Positions 46,550 to 56,081 are shown, counted from the stretch's first letter. The stretch: 64,000 bases of DNA from Sepioteuthis lessoniana (GCA_963585895.1 OY757904.1:7489860-7553859); one strand, 5' to 3'. Numbers and translations are program-made. The notes: generated from the sequence alone by a model not told the origin.

Positions 46550-46685
46550 CATGACTCCTGTTAAAATGGCTATTCCTCTTCCACAATATGTGTTTGGTAC
46601 AATGTCTCCATAACCAATAGAAAGAAATGTAATAGAGATCATCCACAATGAATTGAGAATGTTTGCGTGTTTTGTGTCATGGTAG
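46550..46685 (-). CDS. KCNN: Internal exon of a small-conductance Ca2+-activated K+ channel (SK/KCNN), pore region
   Basis: SK channels are tetrameric plasma-membrane K+ channels opened by Ca2+-calmodulin; they shape after-hyperpolarisation in excitable cells. This 136-nt exon encodes 45 full residues after one leading base that completes a split codon. It starts [12 protein letters not shown] (extracellular turret before the pore helix), continues [20 protein letters not shown] (pore helix and the GYGD selectivity filter), then [12 protein letters not shown] (start of S6). The TFLSxGYGDxVPxTYCGxG text is specific to the SK family. On the minus strand a pyrimidine-rich acceptor ending TTCTGTTTTAG precedes it and the donor GTAAGT follows at 46549. 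Ending after LTG(I/V)M and before a Gly-Ala-Gly codon run fits the exon boundary I recall for animal SK genes. No other SK exon was found in the window, so the flanking introns are long. No stop or frameshift; I take it as functional. Confidence 0.93.
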
Positions 46686-46989
46686 CTAAAACAGAAAAAT
46701 CAAGAAAAAAATGAAGATTTATTGTTTAAAAAACAAAAACAAGAAAACAAAAAACAACATTCAAGAAAAAAGAAAAAAAATCAAAATCGTATCAGAAATA
46801 AGACTTACTGATATTTTCCTTCATTTTTGCACAAGTTTTGGTTTCATGTTCATCTTGCTTTGACTATAAAGGGTTAAAATATTGATTCTTAAATCAAAAT
46901 TTGATTATTTTGTTAAAGCTGGTAAAATATTTACTCTCTTTATGCCTATTCTTTTAATACCCTTATACATGTACACAAGTATTCAACCC
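46686..46989. other. Probable intron of the SK channel gene
   Basis: AT-rich, with the polypyrimidine tract and acceptor of the SK exon at its left edge (minus strand). Confidence 0.6.
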
Positions 46990-47430
46990 CCCCACTCTCT
47001 CTCTCTTTGGCATATCATCATCATCATCATCACCATCATCATCATCACCAAGTTGTGCTGACTGAATGGATTTCCTTGATTCTCTCTCCCCATTCATCCC
47101 TATTATCCATCACTTCTGGCAGGTTTTCCAAACTACATCCAGTGTCCACACACAGCTGATGTAAATAAGTTCTTGCTGGTCAGCCAACACTGGCCTGTCC
47201 ATGAGTAGGGGTCAGTAGAAGAATGTTGCTTATGAATTTGTTTTTATTTCTCCTGCAGCAGTGCCATCATGTCTTGTCTTACTTGGATTGTTTTGGAGAT
47301 GGGAAGTTAGAGGCCGTATGGCTGCTGATTTGTGGAAAGTTGCTTCCAGGATTTGTTGAAAACAGTACACAACTTTTTTGTGTAGTTTCCATCAAGCTTT
47401 TCTCTAAGTGTTTTGTTAGCATCCATTACC
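46990..47430 (-). pseudogene. LINE 3' end, reverse transcriptase tail (minus copy)
   Basis: On the minus strand: REKLDGNYTKKLCTVFNKSW near 47400, then QQPYGL and SKTIQVRQD near 47290, a LTSKNLFTS segment, and RDEWGERI..IHSVSTT near 47060, ending in a (GAT)n run (47010-47050). Word order is that of the post-RT tail of a widespread animal LINE. Stops and deletions present. Confidence 0.8.
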
Positions 47431-47436
47431 AAAGAT

Positions 47437-47447
47437 TTCTATGGCTC

Positions 47448-47503
<56 letters not shown>

Positions 47504-47514
47504 GAGCCATAGAA
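47437..47514. repeat. Perfect 78-bp palindrome with (TA)n core
   Basis: TTCTATGGCTCTTTCA (47437-47452) and its exact complement TGAAAGAGCCATAGAA (47499-47514) flank a 46-bp TA run. The whole can fold into one hairpin. Confidence 0.95.
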
Positions 47515-47862
47515 GGAGGTGCCCGTGGTGTCAAGGAGGTGCCTGTGGTGTTAAGGAGGTGCCTGTGGTGTGAAGGAGGTGCTCTTGGGGTAATGGTTAT
47601 TGTCATAGGAAATGGATATGGCGACACGAGTTCAAATCCTTGACAAGGCTGATTGCATTTCACATAGCACTAATACCCTTGGGAAAGGTATGAATCCAAT
47701 TATTCTCCCTCCAGCTATGGGTAAATAGTAGGGCAGACTGGGTTCTTCAGCCTTGGTGAGGCAACTAGTCTAGGAGAAAGAAAACTCTGAATTCAAACCA
47801 ATTAAATTCCACTTAAAAACTGACCTTGTGTCATATCCTGCTCGAGCGGAGGGGTCGGTAAA
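47515..47862 (+). repeat. SINE family A with a tandemly amplified 5' edge
   Basis: 47512-47575 has three units of about 20 bp (AAGGAGGTGCCTGTGGTGT) that resemble the SINE start. The SINE then continues: GGTAATGGTTATTGTCATAG, ACGAGTTCAAATCCTTGACA (B box), CCCTTGGGAAAGGTATGAAT, CAGCTATGGGTAAATAGTAG, GGCAACTAGTCTAGGAGAAA, ACTGACCTTGTGTCATATCC and CTGCTCGAGCGGAGGGGTC. Confidence 0.85.
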
Positions 47863-47882
47863 TATATATATATATATATATA

Positions 47883-47925
<43 letters not shown>

Positions 47926-47926
47926 A
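47862..47926. repeat. Compound (TA)n(TG)n microsatellite
   Basis: Follows directly on the SINE 3' end. Confidence 0.95.
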
Positions 47927-48545
47927 TGTGTGTTATGAACCAAAGAAGAGACACATAATGTTGGTGGAAACATTTTTCATATATATATAAATTGTTAATT
48001 CTGACCATTTTCAACTTTCATCATCATCAGAAGTGAAAGGTTTATGAATGCTGCCATATTGGCTTCGTTTGTAAATTCAACTCAAACTTTAAAACTTAAA
48101 TATTTAAACTTTTTATTGCGTATATATTCATAAATAGTCTTAAATGTTTTTTCCACTTGAATATGTTGCTAAGAATGAAGATCAGTTTTTAAAAGGTATT
48201 CAGTTTTTTGATAATGAATTTTTAAAACATTTTAATAAATATTTGATGCTTAAAATTACTAGTATTTTTAAACTTTTGAGATATAAAAGGGATAAAAAAT
48301 AAAGAAAAATCTCAATGACAACACATATATTATTAGATGAAAACAATTAGAAATTTAAATAACATTCAATAGTAAGGAAATCATGATCAGTATAATCTTT
48401 TGATATTAAGATTAAACATAATAAATAAACCTGATAAAGATTATCATAAACTTTGGTAAAGATTTGCAATTTGAAAATTAGGGAAATAAATAGAAAATGA
48501 AGATAAATATAACAACATTAAATTCAATTTTTATTTCTATATTAC
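47927..48545. other. AT-rich DNA, nothing recognised
   Basis: No feature supported. Confidence 0.5.
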
Positions 48546-48935
48546 ATGAAGTATGTTCAAAAAGTAATTCAGACTCAAGTTCTATTTACCAAAGCAGAAA
48601 TAAATAAGAATAAAATGTTAATGTCAAAATTGTCCCATTGGCATTTTATACACTTATTCCAATGAATTTTAATGTCTTCTATGTTCTCAAATCCCTGACT
48701 CTTGAGATGAATTCTTTGTTTAATAAACAAGAAAAAGTTGTATTGAGCTAGATGTGGTGAGTATGGAGGATGCTTTTTTTTTTCAAAGTCTAGATGTCTC
48801 GGCAGCAGTCTAGACATTGACACATAATCACTTTATTATATAAGTTGTTCAGCTGTTAACATATTTTCATTCAAATATCAAAATAAAATAAATTAAAACT
48901 TCAGTCTTGATACTTTTTGGCTATAATGTAAAAGC
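48546..48935 (-). mobile_element. Deleted mariner with matching ends (390 bp)
   Basis: Ends TTCAAAAAGTAATTCAGACT and CAGTCTTGATACTTTTTGG are inverted repeats. The minus frame 48823-48575 begins in MSMSRLLPRHLDFEKKK and reads HPPYSPHLAQYNFFLFIKQR (third catalytic region; normal SPDLAPxDFF has lost both Asp residues) and ENIEDIKIHWNKCIK. The first two thirds of the transposase are missing. Confidence 0.75.
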
Positions 48936-50166
48936 AACAATGACTTGTGAGATATTGCTGAAACACTTTGAATTAATAGAGAGGATGTTTTAGTTTTGAA
49001 ACGAGGTCTGACCCAAGGGTCACCATCAGATGATGGGTTTGTTGGAGGCACCATTTGATATTTTTGTGATATTTAGTAGTCATATGAATTCATTAATTAT
49101 ATTATTTATTATATTTAAATGTTTCTCATTATTTTTAGCCTTCTGAATTGGAAGCCTCAGAGCTCGGAAAATTCATACTAAAAAATCAATCACAAAATAC
49201 ATTCAAACTTTCATTCATAGTGCAGACAAATCATTGAAATTTTGAGAATGATTGCTACATTATCCCTTTCATGGGTAGATAATTAAAAAATTTTTTGTAG
49301 AGTGGACAGATTATTTTCTGAAATTTTTGCTAAATAGAAGGTATGTTTAAACAAGTCAATTAATCGTATATAAAAAAAACTAGCAAAAAATAAAAAAATG
49401 AATAAAATAATGATTTGCTCAGCAATTGATTCTCTATAGAATTGCATGAAAACAATAAAACACTCAGTTTTAATTATGATATTTTGCAAAACAACCTTTA
49501 CACAATCCTACAACACGGTGGGGCCTCCTAGTGATATTTCTATTCATTAAAATTGAATAGATTAATGAGTAGCAAATAGGAAAATGCCATACATTAAGCA
49601 ATTGCTAAATGACTAAAAATTTGCAATGCCTGTATACTGTTGGTGACAAAAATGTCACTCTGACTTTTATTGTTAGTATTTGATATGATCTCTTAAAGCC
49701 CAAAATATCACACTTATTATAAAGTAGTGCTCATTCCTAGGCTGACAGTGTATAGTTAAATATCACTCAGACTGAAATACTGGGTCCACAAATTCAATGG
49801 GTTAAACATTAGAATCATCAGTTTTGTTCTGTCTCTCCTATTTTAAATTAAAAAGCATCTTTGCAGCCTTTGTTTAGTAGCCATCATTTTCCTGTGATAT
49901 TTAGGATCAATGAAATCAATCTGAAATAATAGGCTAAGGTCAAGTTCCAATGACCTTTTCAGCTGTATGACAACGACTTTATTGGCTAACTGATGCTAAA
50001 GTAATTATCAGGGAGTAATTAAAAACTTTGCTGACATTTCAGTGGATAAAACAAAAAGGAAAAAAAATTGATGTCAATTTGAAGATTTGTCTTTTTCAAT
50101 TTTTCAAAAATAAAATGAAGTATTTTCTTTTTTCTAATTCTTCTATTAAAAAGCCATATATAAAAA
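48936..50166. other. AT-rich DNA, nothing recognised
   Basis: No feature supported. Confidence 0.5.
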
Positions 50167-50319
50167 CTAATGTCTATCTATCTATCTATATATCTATCTA
50201 TCTATCTATCTATCTATCTCCTCATATAATCCAATGTCATGTTAGCCAATGGTAGGAATGATTCTATTTTTAGGATTTTCTTTCATCAATATCCATGTAA
50301 TTCAAAATCCAAAAGAGAG

Positions 50320-50362
<43 letters not shown>
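50167..50362. repeat. (CTAT)n and (TA)n microsatellites
   Basis: CTAT run at about 50171-50220 and TA run at 50322-50361, separated by 100 bp of AT-rich sequence. Confidence 0.95.
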
Positions 50363-50364
<2 letters not shown>

Positions 50365-50377
50365 GGACATATATATA

Positions 50378-50471
50378 TGAGGGTCATTCAGTAAATAAAG
50401 TGAATTTTTCTAAAAGAGTTTTTTTAATGAAGCATTATTTCCTGTTGCAGCTTTCTTTACTGGAAAGTCAG
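50378..50471 (-). mobile_element. Mariner element, left part (split by the LTR retrotransposon)
   Basis: Starts TGAGGGTCATTCAGTAAATA after TA at 50376-50377, the same end as the mariner at 42128. It continues across the LTR insertion at 55422. Confidence 0.8.
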
Positions 50472-51505
50472 TGTGACGGCAAATTGAACTAAAATCCCAA
50501 AATGGGACTTTATTTTTCGCACGTGTGAAGACGGGGCAGGTTGGCACTTGATCCCCTACAGAAATAAGTCCTGTTCAGAGTTCTTTTCTCAGGCAGATAA
50601 GAACTGGCATATTACGTGAGGGAATAATTTAGGGCCAGACTGGCCACCGCTGGCAAAGGGGTCCAAAATTTCACACTATCACACACCCACCAGGCCGCTA
50701 AACTTCTTCCCCTTCCGATAATAGAAGAATACGGGCCTATAGGTCTTAGTTGTAATAATATTAATATTGCTACCGTCGGCAACTCCGGTTTCCCGTGTGA
50801 TACTTTAGGAATTAGTAGGACAGTTCTAAGCAAGATAATATAAGGCGAATAGAAGCTGAAAGGAAAGCATGGAATAATAACATAGACCACATGGTAAAAT
50901 GAAAATACATAGGTTCTTTACTACGGTTATATATATATATATACGTTCAAAATGTCAAAGATATATAATAGGATAGTCCATGAATATAAATGTCTTTTCT
51001 TGGCTTTTATCCTTTTTCAAATTGAGAGAGAATGGTAAACAAAATTTGGGTGTAAAGGAAGAATGTCCCAAAGTTACTTATCTTATTTTTTTGACGGGGT
51101 TCCACTGGAGAATTTCTCTTCTTTCACGGGCTAATAGGCTTGGTACTGTTTTTAATGCTGGCTTGAGAGACTCAGGTCTCTCATGTCTCAGTCTTTTGTC
51201 TTTAGCCCGGAGTGAAATGGCTATCGTCCGTCTGCCACGAGACTTGTCCAAAAACTACCTTTTTTTGTATTTACTTCCGTTGAGGGGAAGGGAACCCCAC
51301 TTCCGTTTGGGGTCCCCCGCCAATCATTTGGCTTCATTTTCTCCTTCCCCGTCTGATGTCCGGCGACCCAAGGTCACTTAGGTGCAAACATCTGTGTGAC
51401 CCACAATCATTTCTAACGGTCACTTTTTGACTGCTAGATAATTTTAGTTCAACGGGGAGAGAGTATCATTCCCACCTCCTCGTCTCCGTGAGCCATCACG
51501 TGACA
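50472..51505 (-). repeat. 3' LTR
   Basis: Differs from the 5' LTR, by eye, at 51354 (T versus C) and at four terminal bases (50475, 50479, 50480 and their partners). On the minus strand a poly(A) signal AATAAA lies at 50514-50509, 37 bp from the LTR end. Short open frames inside are in both LTRs and look fortuitous. Confidence 0.95.
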
Positions 51506-51515
51506 CCTCCCCGCT
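51506..51515 (-). promoter_or_regulatory. Polypurine tract next to the 3' LTR
   Basis: The minus strand reads AAGCGGGGAGG immediately before the LTR start TGTCACGTG. This is the expected place for the plus-strand primer of reverse transcription. Confidence 0.75.
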
Positions 51516-52078
51516 TAAGAGAAGAAAGGGAGATGAATAGAAATACCATAAAAAAAAGGCAATTCAATTCACTGTTCTTTCTCCTTTTCTTTCATTTTTT
51601 TTTTTTTTTTTTTTTTCTCACTTTACTTTTCTTTCATCCCCTTTCTTCTTCACGCTTTGACGAATTCTTTCCTTTTCCTTTTTTCGTCCTTCCTAATTTT
51701 CAATATAGGGGAAAACAATTTCACTTCTCTTTCTTTCTCTCTCTCTCCCTTTTCTTTTTATCTTGTTTTCCTTTCTTTCTTTTCCTCTCTCGGCTTTTGG
51801 CCGTATCATATTTCAAACCTTGAGGAGGTAAGCCCTTCTTTCTTTCTTCGTCACTTTTGACGACTTTATAATTTTAATTGTCAAGCTTTGGGGAGAAAAC
51901 TTCCTTTTCTTTTCTCTCTTTCCCCTATTCGTCACTTGTTGACGAACCACTTTCTCGTCCATCTCATATTTCAACATTGGGGACGAGAATTCCTCATTTC
52001 CTTTAGTTTCTCTCTCTCTCTCTTTCTTTCTCTCAACAACTATGAGGGAATATTCTGCTACTACATTTTCGTAGGGTG
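51516..52078 (-). other. Purine-rich 3' internal region of the LTR element (no coding)
   Basis: On the plus strand this is a T- and CT-rich tract, including a T run at 51596-51616 and CTTT/CTCT runs to 52040. It lies where RT, RNase H and the rest of pol would be in a complete element. No RT words are readable in any frame; the plus-strand open frames here are low-complexity Phe/Ser/Leu peptides. Confidence 0.8.
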
Positions 52079-54205
52079 TTAGAGAAATAAACCTGGGTAT
52101 TTTTTTATTAATTTCTCTAAGTCCCCTCTCTCTGAAATAGACAACTGTCTTAATTTCTCCTCGAATTTATTCGGCATTTCCGAGTTCTTAATTTTTCGAG
52201 GTGGGCCTTCTTGACGGACATACCTCTTCAATTTGTTTGTGTGACACACTTGTGTCTTCTTCTTTCCTTTGTTGGTATCAATTCTGTATGTCCTCTTGTC
52301 TATCCTCTGTGATATTACGCAGGGACCTACATATTGTCCATCACGGTGGGGTCCTTTATTTGATGATAGTAGCAGGACTTCATCGCCCTTCTTAAATTCT
52401 TCCTTCTTAGTCACTTGTGAGGGTCCTCTTATCTTCCTCTTATCCTCTCGATAAGTATTAGGGAGTTTATTCCTAATACTCGTTGGACCTTCATCTTTTC
52501 TCTGACGACTGGTCCTTTTCTCTTTCCGTTTATTGAGGTGTGGAAGGTTCACTTCTTTTCTTTCCACCTTCTCACTTTGCGAGCGACAATGTCGTTTGTG
52601 CCGCCCACGTGGCTCAGCCGCCATCTTGTCTTCATGCTGGGCGTTCGTTCGCGCCATCTTTCTTTCTTCATTTTTGGCGCTAATTTTCGCCAACTTCTTT
52701 CCATGTTTGGCGTTCATTCTCGCCATCTTTCCATCTTCATTTATGGCGCTTATTTTCGCCATCTTTTCCGGGTGACACTTTTTTGTTCTTACTTCATTTC
52801 CCAGTATGAGGGAAATTCCTTTCATAGGTAGTTTATCTACCACACCAACTTTCATAGGTCCATTTTTCCACTGGGACTTTAGGGTTATTTTACATAGCGG
52901 TATTTTTACCCTCTTTCCGCCGATACCCTCTATCATCACAGTCTCACGTGTTGCTTCTATTACCCTTTTAGGTAATTTATTTCGTAGAAGTAACGACTGA
53001 GATGCTCCGGTATCTCGTAAAATTGAGACTTCCACTGGTCCTCCGTGTGGGCCTTTTATCATCCCTTTTTTCGTCCAGGGTCGATAGGACTGGTTCCCTC
53101 TAGGTGTTGTTACAGCTCCTTGAGGTTTTCTCGGCTGGGTCTGGTTTCTTTCAGGACCTTTTCCTAGCTGACACCTTATGGCTATGTGACCAGCCTTTCC
53201 GCATTTGTAGCAGACCACTGTTCTGCTGCTACTTTGGAAGGTCCTTCTATTTTCTTCCTTAGGTCTTAACTCAGCTTTAAACTTCACTCTGTTTCCCGTG
53301 AACGTTTTTTCCTTTGTTTTTCGGTGTGTGAGGATGTATTCGTCTGCTAGTGCGGCCATTTCATAGGTCACGTCAGTTTTTCTTTCACTTAGGTGAACCC
53401 TGACTTCTTCTGGCACACAGTTTAAAAATTCTTCAGCTAATATTAGCTGCCGGAGTTTCTCAGCATCTCCGTCTATCCTCTTAGAGTCACACCACTTATC
53501 CAGTGCATTCTCTTTTTCTCTCAGAAATTCCACATAAGACTGGTTTTCCGTTTTTCTCTGTGTTCGGAATTTCTGTCGATAAGCTTCTGGAACCAATTCG
53601 AAGCTTTTAAGAACCGCTGCTTTCACCAAATCGTAGTCGGCGCAATTTTCTGTCGGCAGAATTGCATATGCTCTCTGTGTTTTTCCTGTCAGCACAGTTT
53701 GGAGTAGCATCGACCAGCATTCTTTCGGCCATCCAAGATTTAGCGCGGTTCGCTCAAAATGTGCGAAGTATCCGTCCACGTTGGCTTCTTCAAATTTTGG
53801 GACTAGCCTCGCTTGCTTCGCTACTTCGAAACTGTCATGGCTTTCTTTGCGTCCTCTTATTGCCAAGTCGACTTCTCGCAGCCTTGTTTCTTGCTGAATT
53901 TTTATTTTCTCCAGTTCCATTTTATTTCTCTGTAGTTCCATTTGTGCTTGTATTTTAATTTTCTCCAGTTCAATTTCTTCTGGAGTCATTCTTATCATTT
54001 CCGTTGGTAGCTCTTCTAATACTGCTTCCTCGAACACATTTTCGTCCACCATGTGCCTTGCTATTTCTCTCACGAGTTCATGCTTTCTCATAGAATTCTG
54101 AACATTTAACTCAAGCTTCTCGCCAATTTTTATTATCTCGCTTTTTCTCAGCCTCTCCAACTTTTCCATGGAGGGTTCTTTTAAAAAGTTCTCTATTTTG
54201 TCCAT
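52079..54205 (-). CDS. Gag-protease-integrase(C-term) polyprotein of the Gmr1-like element, RT-less
   Basis: Uninterrupted 708-codon ORF. Residues 75-115 form a charged coiled coil; 140-300 is the Gag capsid/SCAN-like region (VPEAYRQKFR at 205, YVEFLREKE at 224); 332-345 is a CCHC zinc knuckle (CYKCGKAGHIAIRC); 398-401 is the protease active site DTGA and 467-470 its ILGN motif. Residues 480-590 are Lys/Arg-rich with internal repeats. From about 603, FKKGDEVLLL, YVGPCVI (628 region) and HTNKLKRYV (655) form the GPY/F module that ends Gypsy integrases. Residues 696-707 (LEKLIKKYPGLF) match the segment just before RT, then a stop. Gag packages RNA and the protease cleaves the polyprotein; no RT or integrase catalysis is possible. 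The start is the first ATG after the leader. Nearly intact LTRs suggest recent mobilisation in trans. Confidence 0.93.
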   Translation of the reverse strand: MDKIENFLKEPSMEKLERLRKSEIIKIGEKLELNVQNSMRKHELVREIARHMVDENVFEEAVLEELPTEMIRMTPEEIELEKIKIQAQMELQRNKMELEKIKIQQETRLREVDLAIRGRKESHDSFEVAKQARLVPKFEEANVDGYFAHFERTALNLGWPKECWSMLLQTVLTGKTQRAYAILPTENCADYDLVKAAVLKSFELVPEAYRQKFRTQRKTENQSYVEFLREKENALDKWCDSKRIDGDAEKLRQLILAEEFLNCVPEEVRVHLSERKTDVTYEMAALADEYILTHRKTKEKTFTGNRVKFKAELRPKEENRRTFQSSSRTVVCYKCGKAGHIAIRCQLGKGPERNQTQPRKPQGAVTTPRGNQSYRPWTKKGMIKGPHGGPVEVSILRDTGASQSLLLRNKLPKRVIEATRETVMIEGIGGKRVKIPLCKITLKSQWKNGPMKVGVVDKLPMKGISLILGNEVRTKKCHPEKMAKISAINEDGKMARMNAKHGKKLAKISAKNEERKMARTNAQHEDKMAAEPRGRHKRHCRSQSEKVERKEVNLPHLNKRKEKRTSRQRKDEGPTSIRNKLPNTYREDKRKIRGPSQVTKKEEFKKGDEVLLLSSNKGPHRDGQYVGPCVISQRIDKRTYRIDTNKGKKKTQVCHTNKLKRYVRQEGPPRKIKNSEMPNKFEEKLRQLSISERGDLEKLIKKYPGLFL
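52625..52775 (-). repeat. Internal coding tandem repeat (KMA-type) in the polyprotein
   Basis: Diverged units of about 48 bp; on the plus strand each has GGCG(C/T)(T/C)NATT(T/C)TCGCCA. Encodes repeats such as KMAKISAINEDGKMARMNA (residues 481-499), with further copies to 530. It lies at the junction where the RNase H/integrase core is missing. Confidence 0.8.
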
Positions 54206-54360
54206 TTTTTTAAAATTTTTCCAAACAGTGATATCAACCAGTAATTTGACTGTTTCAGCAATATTCCTTTTTTTCTTTCACGGTCTCCCAGGGTAGGTTT
54301 AAACGGCAGGAATTGTCACACGACTACAAGCAATAAATATTATTTATAATAATAAATCAT

Positions 54361-54378
54361 TCCGGAAACGAGCCCCCA
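54361..54378 (-). promoter_or_regulatory. Primer-binding site, tRNA-Pro-like
   Basis: Nine bases inside the 5' LTR the minus strand reads TGGGGGCTCGTTTCCGGA. The first 11 bases equal the complement of the tRNA-Pro 3' end (TGGGGGCTCGT); the continuation differs by an insertion. Confidence 0.75.
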
Positions 54379-54387
54379 TAAATGGTC

Positions 54388-55421
54388 TGTAACGCGAAAT
54401 TGAACTAAAATCCCAAAATGGGACTTTATTTTTCGCACGTGTGAAGACGGGGCAGGTTGGCACTTGATCCCCTACAGAAATAAGTCCTGTTCAGAGTTCT
54501 TTTCTCAGGCAGATAAGAACTGGCATATTACGTGAGGGAATAATTTAGGGCCAGACTGGCCACCGCTGGCAAAGGGGTCCAAAATTTCACACTATCACAC
54601 ACCCACCAGGCCGCTAAACTTCTTCCCCTTCCGATAATAGAAGAATACGGGCCTATAGGTCTTAGTTGTAATAATATTAATATTGCTACCGTCGGCAACT
54701 CCGGTTTCCCGTGTGATACTTTAGGAATTAGTAGGACAGTTCTAAGCAAGATAATATAAGGCGAATAGAAGCTGAAAGGAAAGCATGGAATAATAACATA
54801 GACCACATGGTAAAATGAAAATACATAGGTTCTTTACTACGGTTATATATATATATATACGTTCAAAATGTCAAAGATATATAATAGGATAGTCCATGAA
54901 TATAAATGTCTTTTCTTGGCTTTTATCCTTTTTCAAATTGAGAGAGAATGGTAAACAAAATTTGGGTGTAAAGGAAGAATGTCCCAAAGTTACTTATCTT
55001 ATTTTTTTGACGGGGTTCCACTGGAGAATTTCTCTTCTTTCACGGGCTAATAGGCTTGGTACTGTTTTTAATGCTGGCTTGAGAGACTCAGGTCTCTCAT
55101 GTCTCAGTCTTTTGTCTTTAGCCCGGAGTGAAATGGCTATCGTCCGTCTGCCACGAGACTTGTCCAAAAACTACCTTTTTTTGTATTTACTTCCGTTGAG
55201 GGGAAGGGAACCCCACTTCCGTTTGGGGTCCCCCGCCAATCATTTGGCTTCATTTTCTCCTTCCCCGTCCGATGTCCGGCGACCCAAGGTCACTTAGGTG
55301 CAAACATCTGTGTGACCCACAATCATTTCTAACGGTCACTTTTTGACTGCTAGATAATTTTAGTTCAACGGGGAGAGAGTATCATTCCCACCTCCTCGTC
55401 TCCGTGAGCCATCACGTGACA
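54388..55421 (-). repeat. 5' LTR
   Basis: Partner of 50472-51505. On the minus strand it starts TGTCACGTGATGGCTCACGG. A TATA-rich stretch (54843-54859) could act as promoter and AATAAA (54430-54425) as poly(A) signal. Confidence 0.95.
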
Positions 55422-55800
55422 TCAGTATGTTTCCACTCTATGAACTGTCTTTTCAACTCAGCGTCGTAGTGGCAAACCCATTTTTAGCCCATTTGCAAAC
55501 AACGTTTTGACTAAAACACAATTCTCCATACACATCACACATTCAACTGTAAATTTCATATGGTTTGTTCTTCTCAGCCAAGAAAAATTTGATGGCAGAC
55601 ATCTGTTCAAGTCTGGGATGATTTTCTGCTATTTTGAAATATAATTTGTGAGATCCAAAATGATTTTTGCTTTAAACCAATTCCAAACAATAAAGAATTT
55701 AAAATTAAGGGAAAAGAAAACATTCTAAATAAAAAAAATTATTTTGGTTAAAAAATTCCTCTTAATTATTAAATGACACTTTAATAAGCTGAGTACAATC
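55422..55800 (-). mobile_element. Mariner element, right part (HTH-region remnant)
   Basis: Minus-strand words MSAIKFFLAEKNKPYEIYS and DVYGELCFSQNVVCKWAKNG are the N-terminal HTH region of mariner transposase. Matches the 42700-42900 part of the copy at 42128. The right end is degraded (ATTAAATGACACTTTAAT near 55770). Confidence 0.75.
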
Positions 55801-55855
55801 AAAAATAAATAACATAAAAAAATATTCCAATTATTTTTTCACTTTTGTTCATCTT

Positions 55856-55858
<3 letters not shown>

Positions 55859-55893
<35 letters not shown>
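55859..55893. repeat. (TA)n microsatellite
   Basis: TA run directly left of a SINE. Confidence 0.95.
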
Positions 55894-55894
<1 letters not shown>

Positions 55895-55895
<1 letters not shown>

Positions 55896-56077
55896 TATAA
55901 AAGTAAAGTTGTCGACCAAAGTCGAGGGTGACCCAAGAGCTCCCTTTTCGATAGCTACTACATCAAGGTGTAGGGGAGGGCGCTACTTCTTTCTCTGGAT
56001 TGCTCCACTTTGCCCTTGCTCCTTACCTTATAATGCTGAGTGTTAAGCAAGGAGGCATCAAGTACCATTTTTTGAGT
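55895..56077 (-). repeat. tRNA-derived SINE, family D (head replaced by TA repeat)
   Basis: AAAGTTGTCGACCAAAGTCG, CTCCCTTTTCGATAGCTACT, CATCAAGGTGTAGGGGAGGG, AAGCAAGGAGGCATCAAGTA, then it stops at TTTTTTGAGTG and a TA run takes over. The tRNA-like part is missing. Confidence 0.9.
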
Positions 56078-56079
56078 GA

Positions 56080-56081
56080 TA

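Larger units (their letters stand above)
50472..55421 (-). mobile_element. Gmr1-like Ty3/Gypsy LTR retrotransposon, non-autonomous, recent
   Basis: 4950-bp element on the minus strand. Two 1034-bp LTRs (offset exactly 3916) begin TGT and end ACA, flanked by the target duplication TCAG (50468-50471 and 55422-55425). A primer-binding site resembling tRNA-Pro follows the 5' LTR, and a purine tract precedes the 3' LTR. The only ORF (54205-52079) encodes gag, protease, integrase C-terminal and pre-RT pieces. RT, RNase H and the integrase core are absent, so it would need an autonomous partner. GC content is visibly higher than the surroundings. Confidence 0.95.

Noticed and set aside
50612-51381. 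92- and 133-codon open frames repeated at 54528-55297
   Set aside because: They lie wholly inside the two LTRs, so their duplication is explained by the LTRs. They run on opposite strands and show no domain.
51488-52082. Plus-strand open frames rich in Phe, Ser and Leu
   Set aside because: Translation of a T/CT-rich low-complexity tract in the non-coding 3' part of the LTR element.
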